NCBI RefSeq assembly: GCF_900215325.1
Contig: NZ_OCMS01000006.1
Coordinates: 1-64,000, forward strand
DNA from: Fibrobacter sp. UWB16
Lineage (GTDB): Bacteria > Fibrobacterota > Fibrobacteria > Fibrobacterales > Fibrobacteraceae
DNA length: 64,000 bases
Direction: 5' to 3'
Shown here in pieces: positions 1-8,046 of this stretch (position 1 is its first letter; every line of letters begins with the position of its first letter). The position numbers and the translations under genes are program-made. Under the pieces are notes generated by a model. It worked only from the letters and a program-made list of their open reading frames with translations, was not told the origin of the DNA and did no database searches.

Positions 1-314
1 ACGAGGATAGCGCCGTCCATCTGAGCAGCACCAGTCACCATGTTCTTCACATAGTCAGCATGCCCCGGGCAGTCGACGTGTGCGTAGTGACGGTTTGCGG
101 TGGTGTATTCGACGTGAGAAGTATTGATCGTGATACCACGAGCCTTTTCTTCCGGAGCGTTGTCGATTTCATCGAAACGCTTTGCAGCGGCGAGACCCTT
201 AGCAGCGAGAGTCGTGCAGATTGCTGCAGTAAGAGTGGTTTTACCGTGGTCAACGTGACCGATGGTGCCGATGTTGCAATGCGGCTTACTTCTGTCAAAA
301 TGTTCTTTTGCCAT
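1..314 (-). CDS. tuf: Elongation factor Tu, N-terminal part (cut by window edge)
   Basis: Reading leftward from the ATG at 314, the protein begins [20 protein letters not shown] and continues with the G1 motif GHVDHGKTT, the switch I region with RGITI, and DCPGHADYV. These are the GTPase motifs of EF-Tu, which delivers aminoacyl-tRNA to the ribosome. Only about 104 residues are present because the gene runs off the left edge. A GGAG sequence lies about 10 bases upstream of the start. It follows three tRNA genes transcribed in the same direction, which matches the tRNA-tufB operon layout known from many bacteria. The family call is essentially certain; what follows at the 3' end is not visible. 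Confidence 0.97.
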
Positions 315-337
315 TATTCTATCTCCATTTTAGTGAG

Positions 338-409
<72 letters not shown>

Positions 410-412
410 ATA

Positions 413-443
413 AGCCCTACGATGCCTTAGACACCGTAGGGCT
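413..443. other. Hairpin between tRNA-Tyr and tRNA-Thr
   Basis: A 9-bp perfect stem (AGCCCTACG/CGTAGGGCT) is extended by TG/CA across one mismatch and closes a 7-base loop. It fills the spacer where many bacteria place tRNA-Gly in the Thr-Tyr-Gly-Thr-tuf operon. It may be an RNA-processing signal or a degenerate tRNA remnant; no cloverleaf can be drawn. Confidence 0.5.
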
Positions 444-451
444 GATTGTCG

Positions 452-534
452 TGGGCCGTCGTGGTTTCGAACCACGGTAGGCGTAAGCCAACGGATTTAC
501 AGTCCGTCCCCTTTAACCACTCGGGCAACGACCC
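452..534 (-). tRNA. tRNA-Tyr (anticodon GUA)
   Basis: The acceptor GGGTCGT pairs with ACGGCCC (one G-U pair), and the anticodon arm ACGGA-CTGTAAA-TCCGT carries GTA. The long variable arm (about 14 bases between the anticodon and T arms) marks a class II tRNA, as expected for bacterial tRNA-Tyr. The T arm CGTGG-TTCGAAC-CACG is intact. Confidence 0.96.
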
Positions 535-543
535 ATTATGTAA

Positions 544-616
544 AGCCAAAGATAGGAATCGAACCTACGACCGGCTGATTACAAATCAGCTGCTCTACCA
601 GCTGAGCTACTTTGGC
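544..616 (-). tRNA. tRNA-Thr (anticodon UGU)
   Basis: The acceptor GCCAAAG pairs with CTTTGGC, the D arm is GCTC-AGCTGGTA-GAGC, and the anticodon arm GCTGA-TTTGTAA-TCAGC gives anticodon TGT. This is the first tRNA of the tRNA-tuf operon and lies about 40 bases downstream of its promoter. Confidence 0.96.
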
Positions 617-657
617 GCTTCTCGCCTCAGTTCACTTGAGGAACTAAAGCGTGGCAA

Positions 658-686
658 ATTTAATAAGATTTACCTGGTCTTGTCAA
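658..686 (-). promoter_or_regulatory. Promoter of the tRNA-tuf operon
   Basis: The minus strand carries a perfect -35 TTGACA (681-686), a 17-base spacer and a -10 TTAAAT (658-663), placed about 40 bases before the first tRNA. This is near-consensus for the housekeeping sigma factor and fits a highly expressed translation operon. The remaining gap to the next gene (687-978) is AT-rich and holds only the palindrome at 862-885. Confidence 0.75.
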
Positions 687-861
687 CAAGAATCGCGTTT
701 TTTCTTGAAAAAAAATGAAATTTTTCAAAATACACGTAAACAAACTAGAGTAAAGAGTGTTAGTTGAGTGTTGATAGATTTTTAAGTGAAAAAATGAGCA
801 CTAATTTTTGGAAATTTTTCTATATTTGTCTCGTAAATTACACTAACACAAGGAAATGCCT

Positions 862-885
862 TCCCGGAACGGAGTCCGGGATGAC
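862..885. repeat. Dispersed palindrome with ATGAC tail
   Basis: CCCGGA and TCCGGG form a stem around a short loop, followed directly by ATGAC. The same arrangement recurs at many intergenic sites in the window; a close copy of this subtype is at 43808-43832. Confidence 0.7.
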
Positions 886-978
886 AAAGGCGGCAGGCAT
901 GACAGAGTACAATAAGCAAACCCTTTTAGCTTTTCTAATTTGTTGTTCGAACTTAATCCACCCCCTATATAATTACAC

Positions 979-1392
979 ATGGAAAACAATTTTTCTTTCA
1001 AGACCCGCATTCAAGTCCGCTATGCCGAAACCGACGCCATGGGCGTCGTACACCACGCCACCTACCCCATCTGGTTTGAACAGGCCCGCGTGGACTTTTT
1101 CCGCGCTGTAGGCGCCCCCTACGACGAAGTGGAACGCGAAGGGTTCGCAAGCCCCGTGCTCGAACTCAACGTACAGTACAAGCGCCCGTGCCGCTTTGGC
1201 GACTTTGTCGATGTCGAAACAAAGCTCGTACACGATGGACGCTGCAAGTACAAATTCCTCTACCAGGTGACTTTGAACGGCGAACTCTGCACAACCGGTT
1301 ATTCCGTACACGTATTCACGAAAGGCGGAGTCCCGACACGCGACAAGCCCGAATGTATCAAGAAAGTCGAAGACAAGATTTTTAGCGATTAA
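979..1392 (+). CDS. Acyl-CoA thioesterase, YbgC/4-hydroxybenzoyl-CoA thioesterase family
   Basis: The 137-residue protein is a single hotdog-fold domain. Near the N-terminus it has RYAETDAMGVVHHATY, the family signature with the catalytic aspartate and the G-x-V-H segment, followed by a YPIWFEQARVDFFR helix. Length matches the family (about 130-140 residues). Such enzymes hydrolyse acyl-CoA or acyl-ACP thioesters in the cytoplasm; in proteobacteria YbgC sits beside tol-pal, but that context is absent here. A TATAAT box at 968-973 lies only 5 bases before the ATG and no Shine-Dalgarno sequence is visible, so the mRNA may be leaderless. The substrate cannot be read from sequence. Confidence 0.88.
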   Translation: MENNFSFKTRIQVRYAETDAMGVVHHATYPIWFEQARVDFFRAVGAPYDEVEREGFASPVLELNVQYKRPCRFGDFVDVETKLVHDGRCKYKFLYQVTLNGELCTTGYSVHVFTKGGVPTRDKPECIKKVEDKIFSD

Positions 1393-1410
1393 TTTTTATA
1401 TAGTATAATC

Positions 1411-2706
1411 ATGGACGCCCCTTTAGCAGAACGCCTACGCCCGCAAAACCTGGACGAGTTTCTCGGACAGAACAAGATTCTTGGACAGCAGAGCCTGTTG
1501 CGCAAGAGTCTTGAAAACGACTCTATCCCCAGCATGATTTTCTGGGGACCTCCGGGTTGCGGAAAGACGAGCCTTGCCCACGTCATCAAGCAGCATACCA
1601 AGAAGCGTTTTGTCGCGCTCTCAGCAGTTGCAAGCGGCGTGAAGGAAGTCAAGGAAGTTCTCGCGGACGCTCGCCAAATGAAGCACGCGTTCATGGATAC
1701 AATCCTATTCATCGACGAAATCCACCGCTTTAACAAGGGGCAGCAAGACGCACTCCTCGGCGCCGTGGAAGACGGCACAGTGACGCTCATTGGCGCCACA
1801 ACGGAAAACCCGGGTTTCGAGGTGAACGGGGCTTTGCTCAGCCGTTGCCAGCTGATCCTTTTTGCGCCATTAAGCAAAGAAGATTTACGCACTTTGATTT
1901 TCAGCGCATTGCGCGACCACCCACGCGGTTTACAGCTCAAGGATGTTGAAGTCGAAGACGCCGTTGTAGATAAGCTCATTGCACAGTCCGAAGGCGATGC
2001 AAGATTCTTGCTAAACCAGCTTGAATGGATTGGCAAGAACCTCGGCGACAATAAGAAAATTGACGAGAAGCTTCTCGAAGAATTCCAGTACAAGAAGCCC
2101 CTGCGCTACGACAAAAGCGGAGAAGAGCATTACAACCTGATTTCGGCATTGCACAAGTCCGTGCGCGGTTCCGACCCGGATGCTGCTCTTTACTGGCTCC
2201 ACAGAATGTTACAGGGCGGCGAAGACCCGCGATTCATTTTGCGCCGTCTGATGCGCATGAGCATGGAAGATGTAGGCCTTGCAGACCCGAACGCACTTTT
2301 GCTTGCGACAAGCGCTCGCGAAGCATACGATTTTATGGGCATCCCGGAAGGCTTGATCGCACTCGACGAGCTCGCCATTTACTTGGCGCTTGCACCCAAG
2401 AGCAACAGCGTTGAACTTGCGGGAATGAAGGCCGATTCCATCGTGAAGCAGACCGGTACGCTCCCCGTGCCACGCGCCTACCGCAATTCCGTGACCCGCG
2501 TCGGGAAACAGCTCGGCTACGGGAACGGCTACGAGTACGACCACGACAGCCCGGGCGGATATTCTGCACAGGAGCACTTGCCCACGCAACTTGTCGGCAC
2601 GACGATTTACGAACCCAAGCCGTATGGACGCGAAAAGGCGCTCGGTGAAAAACTCGCGCAGTTGAAGCAACTTAAAAAGGAACGCAACGAGCGAGAAGGA
2701 AAGTAA
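1411..2706 (+). CDS. rarA: Replication-associated recombination protein A (RarA/MgsA), AAA+ ATPase
   Basis: The 431-residue protein begins PLAERLRPQNLDEFLGQ, the classic RarA/RuvB-like opening. It has Walker A GPPGCGKTS near residue 48, Walker B ILFIDEIHRFN near residue 97, sensor 1 GATTENPGF, and arginine-finger region GALLSRCQ. The C-terminal half matches the MgsA/RarA tetramerisation region (HKSVRGSDPDAALYWLHRML, then EDVGLADP). The family acts at stalled replication forks with SSB and the clamp loader. Length is typical. TATATA/TATAAT-like sequences abut the start codon and no ribosome-binding site is evident, so translation may be leaderless or coupled to the thioesterase 18 bases upstream. 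Confidence 0.95.
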   Translation: MDAPLAERLRPQNLDEFLGQNKILGQQSLLRKSLENDSIPSMIFWGPPGCGKTSLAHVIKQHTKKRFVALSAVASGVKEVKEVLADARQMKHAFMDTILFIDEIHRFNKGQQDALLGAVEDGTVTLIGATTENPGFEVNGALLSRCQLILFAPLSKEDLRTLIFSALRDHPRGLQLKDVEVEDAVVDKLIAQSEGDARFLLNQLEWIGKNLGDNKKIDEKLLEEFQYKKPLRYDKSGEEHYNLISALHKSVRGSDPDAALYWLHRMLQGGEDPRFILRRLMRMSMEDVGLADPNALLLATSAREAYDFMGIPEGLIALDELAIYLALAPKSNSVELAGMKADSIVKQTGTLPVPRAYRNSVTRVGKQLGYGNGYEYDHDSPGGYSAQEHLPTQLVGTTIYEPKPYGREKALGEKLAQLKQLKKERNEREGK

Positions 2707-2710
2707 GGGA

Positions 2711-2736
2711 GATGCCCGCTCAGTGGCGGGCATGAC
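2711..2736. repeat. Dispersed palindrome with ATGAC tail
   Basis: ATGCCCGC and GCGGGCAT form a perfect 8-bp stem with a 6-base loop, ending in ATGAC. It lies in the 43-base gap between rarA and the next gene, directly before that gene's ribosome-binding site. Confidence 0.7.
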
Positions 2737-2749
2737 AAGAGGAGGGAAA

Positions 2750-4375
2750 ATGGACTTAGCGACAATCAAGAAATACCCGAGTCAAATCTCGACAGCATTC
2801 AAGCGATTTCCGCTTGCATCGGCGATGGCGTTATTCACGTTTATCGCGCTGGTCACCGATACTGAATTTGCACGATTCGGCAATGACCATTTCACGCGGC
2901 TATTTGTATGGCTCGCCATCTACCCCATCGCGGCCATGCTCACGGCCCTTGCGACATCGCTCGTCCAGGAATCCCGAAAAAGCGCAAACGCGCGCCCACA
3001 AGCTATCGCGAGCGGCACATGGTTCTTGCTTTCCATTGCACTTGTTGCAGGCTTGTCATTTGACGACGATCCATTTTACTTTGGATGTACCGTCACCCTC
3101 GTTTACCTAATCGCCACCTTTGCAGTTTTTCTCGGACCGTTCTGGAAGCAGCCTAACGAAAACGGCTTCTGGAACTTTTTGCAAAAGAACATCAAATCAG
3201 CCATTATTGCCATTCTCGTCTCGGCAATTTTGCTCGGCGCCATTGAAGGGTTCGTCTTTGGCTTTGCTGAACTGCTCGATTCCGACCCCGGCGAAACCAT
3301 CTACCTTTACATTTTCTATTTCTGTGCCAGCGTTGTCGCCCCCATTCTTTATTTTTCGGGCATTCCGTCCATTGACGAATGCATCGAAGAACCGCCCGCC
3401 CTCAATAAGTTCGCATCAAGCACCATTCGGTTCCTGTTCATTCCGGTGCTCGCCATCGGCATCCTCCTCTTTTACGCCTATATTATCAAGTTCATCGTCT
3501 TGTGGGACATGCCCGACGAAGGAACCGTATCTGCATTCGTCTCGGGATTTATCATTTACTTGATAGCGCTCATTATTGCCATGCACCCGATGCGGCTCTC
3601 GACCGAGCAAACCACCGAAAAGAAGCTCCTGAAAATATTCCCCGCCGCATGCATCCCGCTCGTCGTCCTGATGTCCATCGACGTCATGCACATATTCATC
3701 CAAGAGAGCCTCTCGCCAGAAATCATCTGGGTCATCACGATCAACATCTACTTCTATATCATCATTGCCATCCTGCTGAAAGAAAAAATCCAGCACAAAT
3801 CAAGGTACATCGCCATCGTTTTCTGCGCACTGTTCTTCATCACCACCATCAGCCCGCTAAACGCACACAACATCGCTGATCTCGTAGAACCGAGCAAAAT
3901 CGAAAGCGAACTGGCCCAACAAAGCAACACCAAGACAACTCCAGTCAAAGAAGACACAACCGAAGCATTTGACTCCTTCGAAGCGGACATATCAAATTCC
4001 GACATCACTTCGTTCATCATTCCCGAAGGCACCAAGGAAGTCGCCATCTTGGACCATTATTTTGACAAAAGCGAATTTGAATACCGGGGCGACACGATTA
4101 CCTTCCGGATTACGCTCTCGGAAGATGACGAAAGCGACGAAAATGCTGCGGACTCAAGCGCTACGAATCCAAGCGCCGCGGACTCCAATGCCTCGGATTC
4201 CGCAAAAACAAAAAGCAAGGTTTACAGTTTCTACACGACAAAGCAAGAACTGAACGATTCGCTCGAGTCCATCGCCTCGGACCACGCCGCCATCGGAATC
4301 AAAGAACTGCATACGAGCCAATGGTCCAAAACAGGGCGCTCGCTCCGCATCAAGGGACTGTTGTTTACTGAGTAA
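2750..4375 (+). CDS. Multi-pass membrane protein, DUF4153-like
   Basis: The ATG at 2750 is chosen over an upstream in-frame ATG because GGAGGG sits 6 bases before it and the protein then starts MDLATIKKYP. The 541-residue product has roughly ten hydrophobic segments over its first 380 residues, including a segment like the DUF4153 core (LLFYAYIIKFIVLWDMPDEGTV, shown in part by the LFYAYIIK motif). A soluble C-terminal region of about 160 residues follows. This contains a low-complexity Ser/Ala/Asp/Asn linker (near 4120-4215) and a segment ending RSLRIKGLLF. DUF4153 proteins are inner-membrane proteins of unknown role. No functional residues can be assigned, and the soluble tail is not recognised. 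Confidence 0.7.
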   Translation: MDLATIKKYPSQISTAFKRFPLASAMALFTFIALVTDTEFARFGNDHFTRLFVWLAIYPIAAMLTALATSLVQESRKSANARPQAIASGTWFLLSIALVAGLSFDDDPFYFGCTVTLVYLIATFAVFLGPFWKQPNENGFWNFLQKNIKSAIIAILVSAILLGAIEGFVFGFAELLDSDPGETIYLYIFYFCASVVAPILYFSGIPSIDECIEEPPALNKFASSTIRFLFIPVLAIGILLFYAYIIKFIVLWDMPDEGTVSAFVSGFIIYLIALIIAMHPMRLSTEQTTEKKLLKIFPAACIPLVVLMSIDVMHIFIQESLSPEIIWVITINIYFYIIIAILLKEKIQHKSRYIAIVFCALFFITTISPLNAHNIADLVEPSKIESELAQQSNTKTTPVKEDTTEAFDSFEADISNSDITSFIIPEGTKEVAILDHYFDKSEFEYRGDTITFRITLSEDDESDENAADSSATNPSAADSNASDSAKTKSKVYSFYTTKQELNDSLESIASDHAAIGIKELHTSQWSKTGRSLRIKGLLFTE

Positions 4376-4410
4376 ATTGGCCGTTAGGGTCATTGCGCGA
4401 CCGATTTAAC

Positions 4411-4439
4411 TTGACTAAATCTATGCATATAACTATATT
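4411..4439 (+). promoter_or_regulatory. Promoter of ahcY
   Basis: TTGACT (4411-4416), a 17-base spacer and TATATT (4434-4439) form a near-consensus sigma-70 promoter. It predicts a transcript starting near 4446, giving a 5' leader of about 74 bases before the ahcY start. Confidence 0.7.
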
Positions 4440-4457
4440 TACGCATAAATAAGAAAT

Positions 4458-4504
4458 GCGCGGTTTGCGGCAATTACGAGATGGTCGCCAAAACCGTGCC
4501 GCAA
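4458..4504 (+). promoter_or_regulatory. Structured ahcY leader with two alternative hairpins
   Basis: Two stems compete for the same bases. Stem A pairs GCGCGGTTT (4458-4466) with AAACCGTGC (4491-4499) and continues inward as GCGGC/GTCGC (4467-4471 with 4484-4488). Stem B pairs TTGCGGCA (4465-4472) with TGCCGCAA (4497-4504). Both end just upstream of the AAGGA ribosome-binding site (about 4509-4513). Alternative pairing beside a ribosome-binding site, ahead of the S-adenosylhomocysteine hydrolase gene, suggests a translational switch. No known riboswitch consensus was matched by eye. Confidence 0.45.
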
Positions 4505-4519
4505 AAAAAAGGATTCTTT

Positions 4520-5980
4520 ATGGAATACAAAATTAAGGATATCAACCTTGCGATCGAAGGCCGCAAGGAACTCGACCTCGCCGAAACCGAAATGCCGGGC
4601 CTCATGGCTCTCCGCAAGGAATATGCAGGCAAGAAGCCGCTCGCGGGTGCGCGCATCATGGGTAGCCTCCACATGACGGTGCAGACCGCTATTTTGATTG
4701 AAACGCTCGTGGACCTCGGTGCAGACGTGCGCTGGGTCTCCTGCAACATCTTCAGCACGCAGGACAACGCCGCAGCCGCCGTCGTGGTAGGCAAGAACGG
4801 CAGCGTGAGCAATCCGCAGGGCGTGCCTGTTTTCGCATGGAAGGGTGAATCCTTGGAAGAATACTGGGAAAACACCGCCCGCGCACTCGTATGGCCGGAC
4901 GGCAAGACCGCAGACCTCATCGTCGATGACGGTGGCGACGCGACCATGCTCGTGACCTGCGGCGCAGAATTCGAAGACGCCGGCAAGGTGCCCGATTTCA
5001 ACCCGGAAACCGATAGCGAAGAATGGGGCGTGTTCCTCGCCACCTGCCGCAAGATTTTCGAAAAAGATCCGAAGCAGTGGACTCGCGCCCGCGAAGCATT
5101 GAAGGGCGTTTCCGAAGAAACCACTACCGGCGTGCATCGTTTGTACCAGATGGCTCAAGCCAAGCGCCTCAAGTTCCCGGCCATCAACGTGAACGATTCC
5201 GTGACCAAGTCCAAGTTCGACAACCTCTACGGCTGCCGCCACTCCCTCATCGACGGCATCAACCGCGCCACCGACGTGATGATGGCAGGCAAGATCGCAG
5301 TCGTGTGCGGCTACGGCGACGTGGGTAAGGGCTGTGCACAGTCACTGCGCGGTCAAGGCGCCCGCGTGATCATCACCGAAATCGACCCGATTTGCGCTCT
5401 GCAGGCCGCCATGGAAGGCTACGAAGTCAAGACTCTCGACGAAGTCGTTAGCTACGCCGACATCTTCGTGACCACCACCGGCAACACCGGCATCATCAGC
5501 GCTGCCCAGATGGAAAAGATGAAGAACCGCGCTATCGTCGGTAACATCGGTCACTTCGACAACGAAATTGACATGGCCGGCCTCAAGAAGATCCCGGGCA
5601 TCAAGCGCAACGAAATCAAGCCGCAGTACGACGAATGGATTTTCCCCGACGGTCACAGCATCCTCGTGCTCGCCGAAGGCCGCCTCCTCAACCTCGGCTG
5701 CGCTACTGGTCACCCGAGCTTCGTGATGAGTGCCTCCTTCACGAACCAGACCATCGCTCAGATCGACCTCTGGCTCAACGCTCAGGGCAAGGACACCGTC
5801 GCTGGCATCAAGTACGAAAGCGGCGTCGTCTATACGCTCCCGAAGATCCTCGACGAAAAGGTCGCACGCCTCCACCTCGAAAAGCTCGGCGTTCACCTCA
5901 CCCGCCTCACGCAGGCCCAGGCCGACTACATCGGCGTGCCGGTCGAAGGCCCGTACAAGGCTGATCACTACCGTTACTAG
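4520..5980 (+). CDS. ahcY: Adenosylhomocysteinase (S-adenosyl-L-homocysteine hydrolase)
   Basis: The 486-residue enzyme splits S-adenosylhomocysteine into homocysteine and adenosine with bound NAD, recycling the product of methyltransferases. It shows [16 protein letters not shown] near the N-terminus, the [16 protein letters not shown] segment, the NAD-binding loop [27 protein letters not shown], and the C-terminal end KADHYRY with its conserved Lys and Tyr. ATG 4520 is preferred over an in-frame ATG at 4481 because an AAGGA precedes it and 4481 lies inside the structured leader. The gene has its own promoter and leader. Codon use is strongly biased (AAG, CTC, GGC), consistent with high expression. 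Confidence 0.97.
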   Translation: MEYKIKDINLAIEGRKELDLAETEMPGLMALRKEYAGKKPLAGARIMGSLHMTVQTAILIETLVDLGADVRWVSCNIFSTQDNAAAAVVVGKNGSVSNPQGVPVFAWKGESLEEYWENTARALVWPDGKTADLIVDDGGDATMLVTCGAEFEDAGKVPDFNPETDSEEWGVFLATCRKIFEKDPKQWTRAREALKGVSEETTTGVHRLYQMAQAKRLKFPAINVNDSVTKSKFDNLYGCRHSLIDGINRATDVMMAGKIAVVCGYGDVGKGCAQSLRGQGARVIITEIDPICALQAAMEGYEVKTLDEVVSYADIFVTTTGNTGIISAAQMEKMKNRAIVGNIGHFDNEIDMAGLKKIPGIKRNEIKPQYDEWIFPDGHSILVLAEGRLLNLGCATGHPSFVMSASFTNQTIAQIDLWLNAQGKDTVAGIKYESGVVYTLPKILDEKVARLHLEKLGVHLTRLTQAQADYIGVPVEGPYKADHYRY

Positions 5981-6136
5981 TCGAGAGGACGCCAGCTTCG
6001 CTGGCTACAGACGAAAGAAGTGTCATGCGAGAATCGCGGCCGGCAAGTGCCGCGAGACGCAAAAGCGAGAAGCGCCGCGCGTTAACGAGATGCACGTCAA
6101 ACGTGACTCGAGATGTGCGGCACTTTATACAAAACG

Positions 6137-6163
6137 GGGCTCCATACGGAGCCCTATTTTTTT
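6137..6163 (+). terminator. Rho-independent terminator after ahcY
   Basis: GGGCTCC-ATAC-GGAGCCC is followed by TATTTTTTT, a strong intrinsic terminator on the plus strand. Its T tract overlaps the stop codon of the convergent minus-strand gene. The 150 bases between ahcY and it contain no gene. Confidence 0.85.
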
Positions 6164-6374
6164 ACCGGTTCCAGCCGGAATGTCCATCGCCGTAGACAAC
6201 ACCACCGCCACCATCATCATAGCCACCAAACGACGAAGTACTTTTCACGCCCAACCAACCGCGCATCCGCTTGATGCGCGCAGAAGAAGGAGTCTGGGAC
6301 GAAGCGGCAGAGGCTTGCTCCGAGGAAACGACCTTATCGGCCGGGGATTGGTTATTGATTTCAAAATCGGGCAT
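6162..6374 (-). CDS. Small hypothetical protein with Gly/Asp-rich tail
   Basis: The 70-residue protein starts MPDFEINNQSP one base after the stop of the upstream gene, with GGAAAAG as a possible ribosome-binding site; a longer upstream start would overlap that gene. It is Ser-rich in the middle, has a basic patch (ARIKRMRGW) and ends with a Gly/Asp-rich stretch (GGYDDGGGG). No family is recognised. It is the last gene of a tight four-gene minus-strand operon (7785 to 6162), which is the main reason to consider it real. Confidence 0.5.
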   Translation of the reverse strand: MPDFEINNQSPADKVVSSEQASAASSQTPSSARIKRMRGWLGVKSTSSFGGYDDGGGGVVYGDGHSGWNR

Positions 6375-6375
6375 A

Positions 6376-6780
6376 TTACTTTTCCGCATTAACAATAGAA
6401 AATTTTCCAAGCTCTGCTACGAGCTCCAAGGAATCTTTCCTATAAATGTTCAGCCGAATTTCAGACGGACCATTCAACATCAAAGCAATACTCATCGGAA
6501 TCTGCAAATTTGACGCTCCGTCCTTCTTTATTTCAAGAGTCAATTCAGGAGTGTGAACCACGCCATTATCGACTTCAACCTTGACAGTATAAAAACCCGC
6601 ATCAATAGCGCGATCCACCTTTAGCGCAAAATAGACTCCGAAAAACAACGGGTTATTCCATCGATTTTCCTGCGGAATGTTATTTTCAATAACATCCGTA
6701 CCAAACACGCCAATAAGCATGAACTTGCCCGTGTTTTCCTGGCGAATCTGCTCGCACAACACAAAAGACTTTACTTGCAT
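6376..6780 (-). CDS. Hypothetical protein resembling DUF6941
   Basis: The 134-residue protein opens VKSFVLCEQIRQENTGKFMLIGVFGTDVI, a pattern like DUF6941 proteins, which start with a similar 'early strand, GK-x-x-L-x-G-V-F' segment. It is predicted to be mostly beta strand, with paired strands such as GFYTVKVEVD and EIRLNIYRKD, and has no signal peptide. The start codon lies one base after the stop of the HTH/zinc-finger gene, so translation is probably coupled. The role is unknown; the family resemblance was judged by eye and is moderate. Confidence 0.6.
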   Translation of the reverse strand: MQVKSFVLCEQIRQENTGKFMLIGVFGTDVIENNIPQENRWNNPLFFGVYFALKVDRAIDAGFYTVKVEVDNGVVHTPELTLEIKKDGASNLQIPMSIALMLNGPSEIRLNIYRKDSLELVAELGKFSIVNAEK

Positions 6781-6781
6781 T

Positions 6782-7366
6782 CTAAACCTCCATCAAAGCA
6801 GGCTGAGCAAAGGAAGACAACTCAGCTTTTTCGTTGCTTGCGGCATTATTGAATGCCACAATTCCGGCCGCTTTAAAAACGTCAGTATTCAAATAGAACG
6901 ATCTTACCGATGAATCCACCGCCTTTATTTTGTCCACGGTCTTTTTAAGAATTGCAGCTCGTGCGTATGATTCGTCAAAACCAGCCTCAGCCACAAGAGT
7001 TAACTCGGGCAATATCGAAACAAACCTAGACAAAGCAATTGCCGCAGCAGATACTTGAGTCCCCTGTTTCCAGCGATTAATCGTATGCGGAGCCAATCCC
7101 AAAGCACGCTCCAAACGACTGTCGGAATAGCCGCACTCGTTCACTTTTTTCAACAAGGTTGGGACACTCTCCTTTGCCCGTTCTAGGATTCTACTCTGCA
7201 CAACCTTTTTCGATTCGGAATCCAGCAAAATATCTGACATGCAATCCTTGCAATGACATACGGAAATTTCTTGTTGCACAGGTTCCGCCAGTGGAACAAT
7301 CAGGGTCCGAAAATCCTTCTTGATTTCAATATTTTCTGAATCGCATACAGGACATTTTGTAATCAT
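6782..7366 (-). CDS. Zinc-finger plus helix-turn-helix regulator (MqsA/YgiT-like architecture)
   Basis: The 194-residue protein begins with two CxxC pairs (CPVCD near residue 5 and CHCKDC near residue 38), a YgiT-type zinc-binding N-domain. A helix-turn-helix follows near residues 80-105 (SRLERALGLAPHTINRWKQG). The C-terminal 80 residues are helical and unassigned. In MqsA-type antitoxins the same order of zinc domain and HTH lets the protein bind its own promoter. The palindrome TTTACACA-TTA-TGTGTAAA at 7796-7814, just ahead of this operon, is a natural operator candidate. The gene lies 8 bases after the stop of a 136-residue partner. Whether the pair is a toxin-antitoxin module cannot be decided, because the partner shows no known toxin motif. 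Confidence 0.75.
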   Translation of the reverse strand: MITKCPVCDSENIEIKKDFRTLIVPLAEPVQQEISVCHCKDCMSDILLDSESKKVVQSRILERAKESVPTLLKKVNECGYSDSRLERALGLAPHTINRWKQGTQVSAAAIALSRFVSILPELTLVAEAGFDESYARAAILKKTVDKIKAVDSSVRSFYLNTDVFKAAGIVAFNNAASNEKAELSSFAQPALMEV

Positions 7367-7374
7367 AAAAACCT

Positions 7375-7785
7375 CTATAACATCGGGAAACGGTTATCTA
7401 ATTTCAAGGACTTGATAAACATTATCGTGATAATCTTTTCCGCCTTTTGATTCACCTTTTCGCATAAAGCCAAATAGTAATGTTGATCATCGTAAGGAAT
7501 ACTATAAGCATACACCGGAGTGCCGATTACGCCGACCTCAGGCCTGCGCAAAGGTTTTACTCCCAGACATTCAGGAACATCCTTGATTTGCAACAGCCAT
7601 CGGCAAATATCCTCGCGGGGATTGATGATATTTAACCGGTAACTTACTTCTTCCGTAGGGGCCTTGGCATACAATTGTATTAAGGCACGCTTCTTTTTGC
7701 AGTAACTCAGTAACTGTAGCCATATTTCAACAGGGTCCTTCGGAGGCGAAGAAAAGGCAACGATTTCATCGTTTTGCGCTTCCAT
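7375..7785 (-). CDS. Hypothetical protein, first gene of the zinc-finger/HTH operon
   Basis: The 136-residue soluble protein has no signal peptide and no motif I recognise. Visible features are WLQLLSYCKKKRALIQLYAK near the N-terminus, a middle stretch with RREDICRWLL-like character, and a C-terminal helix rich in Lys and Ile. It starts 11 bases downstream of the palindromic operator and is followed after 8 bases by the HTH regulator, so the two are probably co-regulated. Position and size would suit a toxin of an MqsRA-like pair, but the sequence does not support a particular nuclease fold. Confidence 0.6.
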   Translation of the reverse strand: MEAQNDEIVAFSSPPKDPVEIWLQLLSYCKKKRALIQLYAKAPTEEVSYRLNIINPREDICRWLLQIKDVPECLGVKPLRRPEVGVIGTPVYAYSIPYDDQHYYLALCEKVNQKAEKIITIMFIKSLKLDNRFPML

Positions 7786-7795
7786 ACGCCCCCTA

Positions 7796-7814
7796 TTTAC
7801 ACATTATGTGTAAA
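7796..7814. promoter_or_regulatory. Palindromic operator overlapping the promoter of the 7785-6162 operon
   Basis: TTTACACA-TTA-TGTGTAAA is a perfect 8-bp inverted repeat. On the minus strand a TTGTCA (-35) about 18 bases upstream of CATAAT (-10) places the palindrome across the -10 element, 11 bases before the first start codon. The encoded HTH protein is the obvious candidate ligand for autorepression. Confidence 0.6.
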
Positions 7815-8046
7815 AATATAAAACTTTGACAACAAAAAGACAACCTCAAAGGGGATAAAAGCCTCCAAAACCGCATTGTCCAGAGAAATTGATGAAGCGC
7901 CCACCTCAAGGCAAATAATTCAACAAGCATATACATCCTTTCCGCCTACAAGCAAAAAAAAAGCGGAGTAAATCGTTCACTGACAAATATAATTTCACTC
8001 AAATGTCAAAAGATGACAAATTGAAATTTTAAGTCATTTTTGGGAC

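Noticed and set aside
4458-4504. H-type pseudoknot in the ahcY leader
   Set aside because: The two helices share boundaries with no connecting loops, so simultaneous formation is sterically unlikely. They were described as alternative hairpins.
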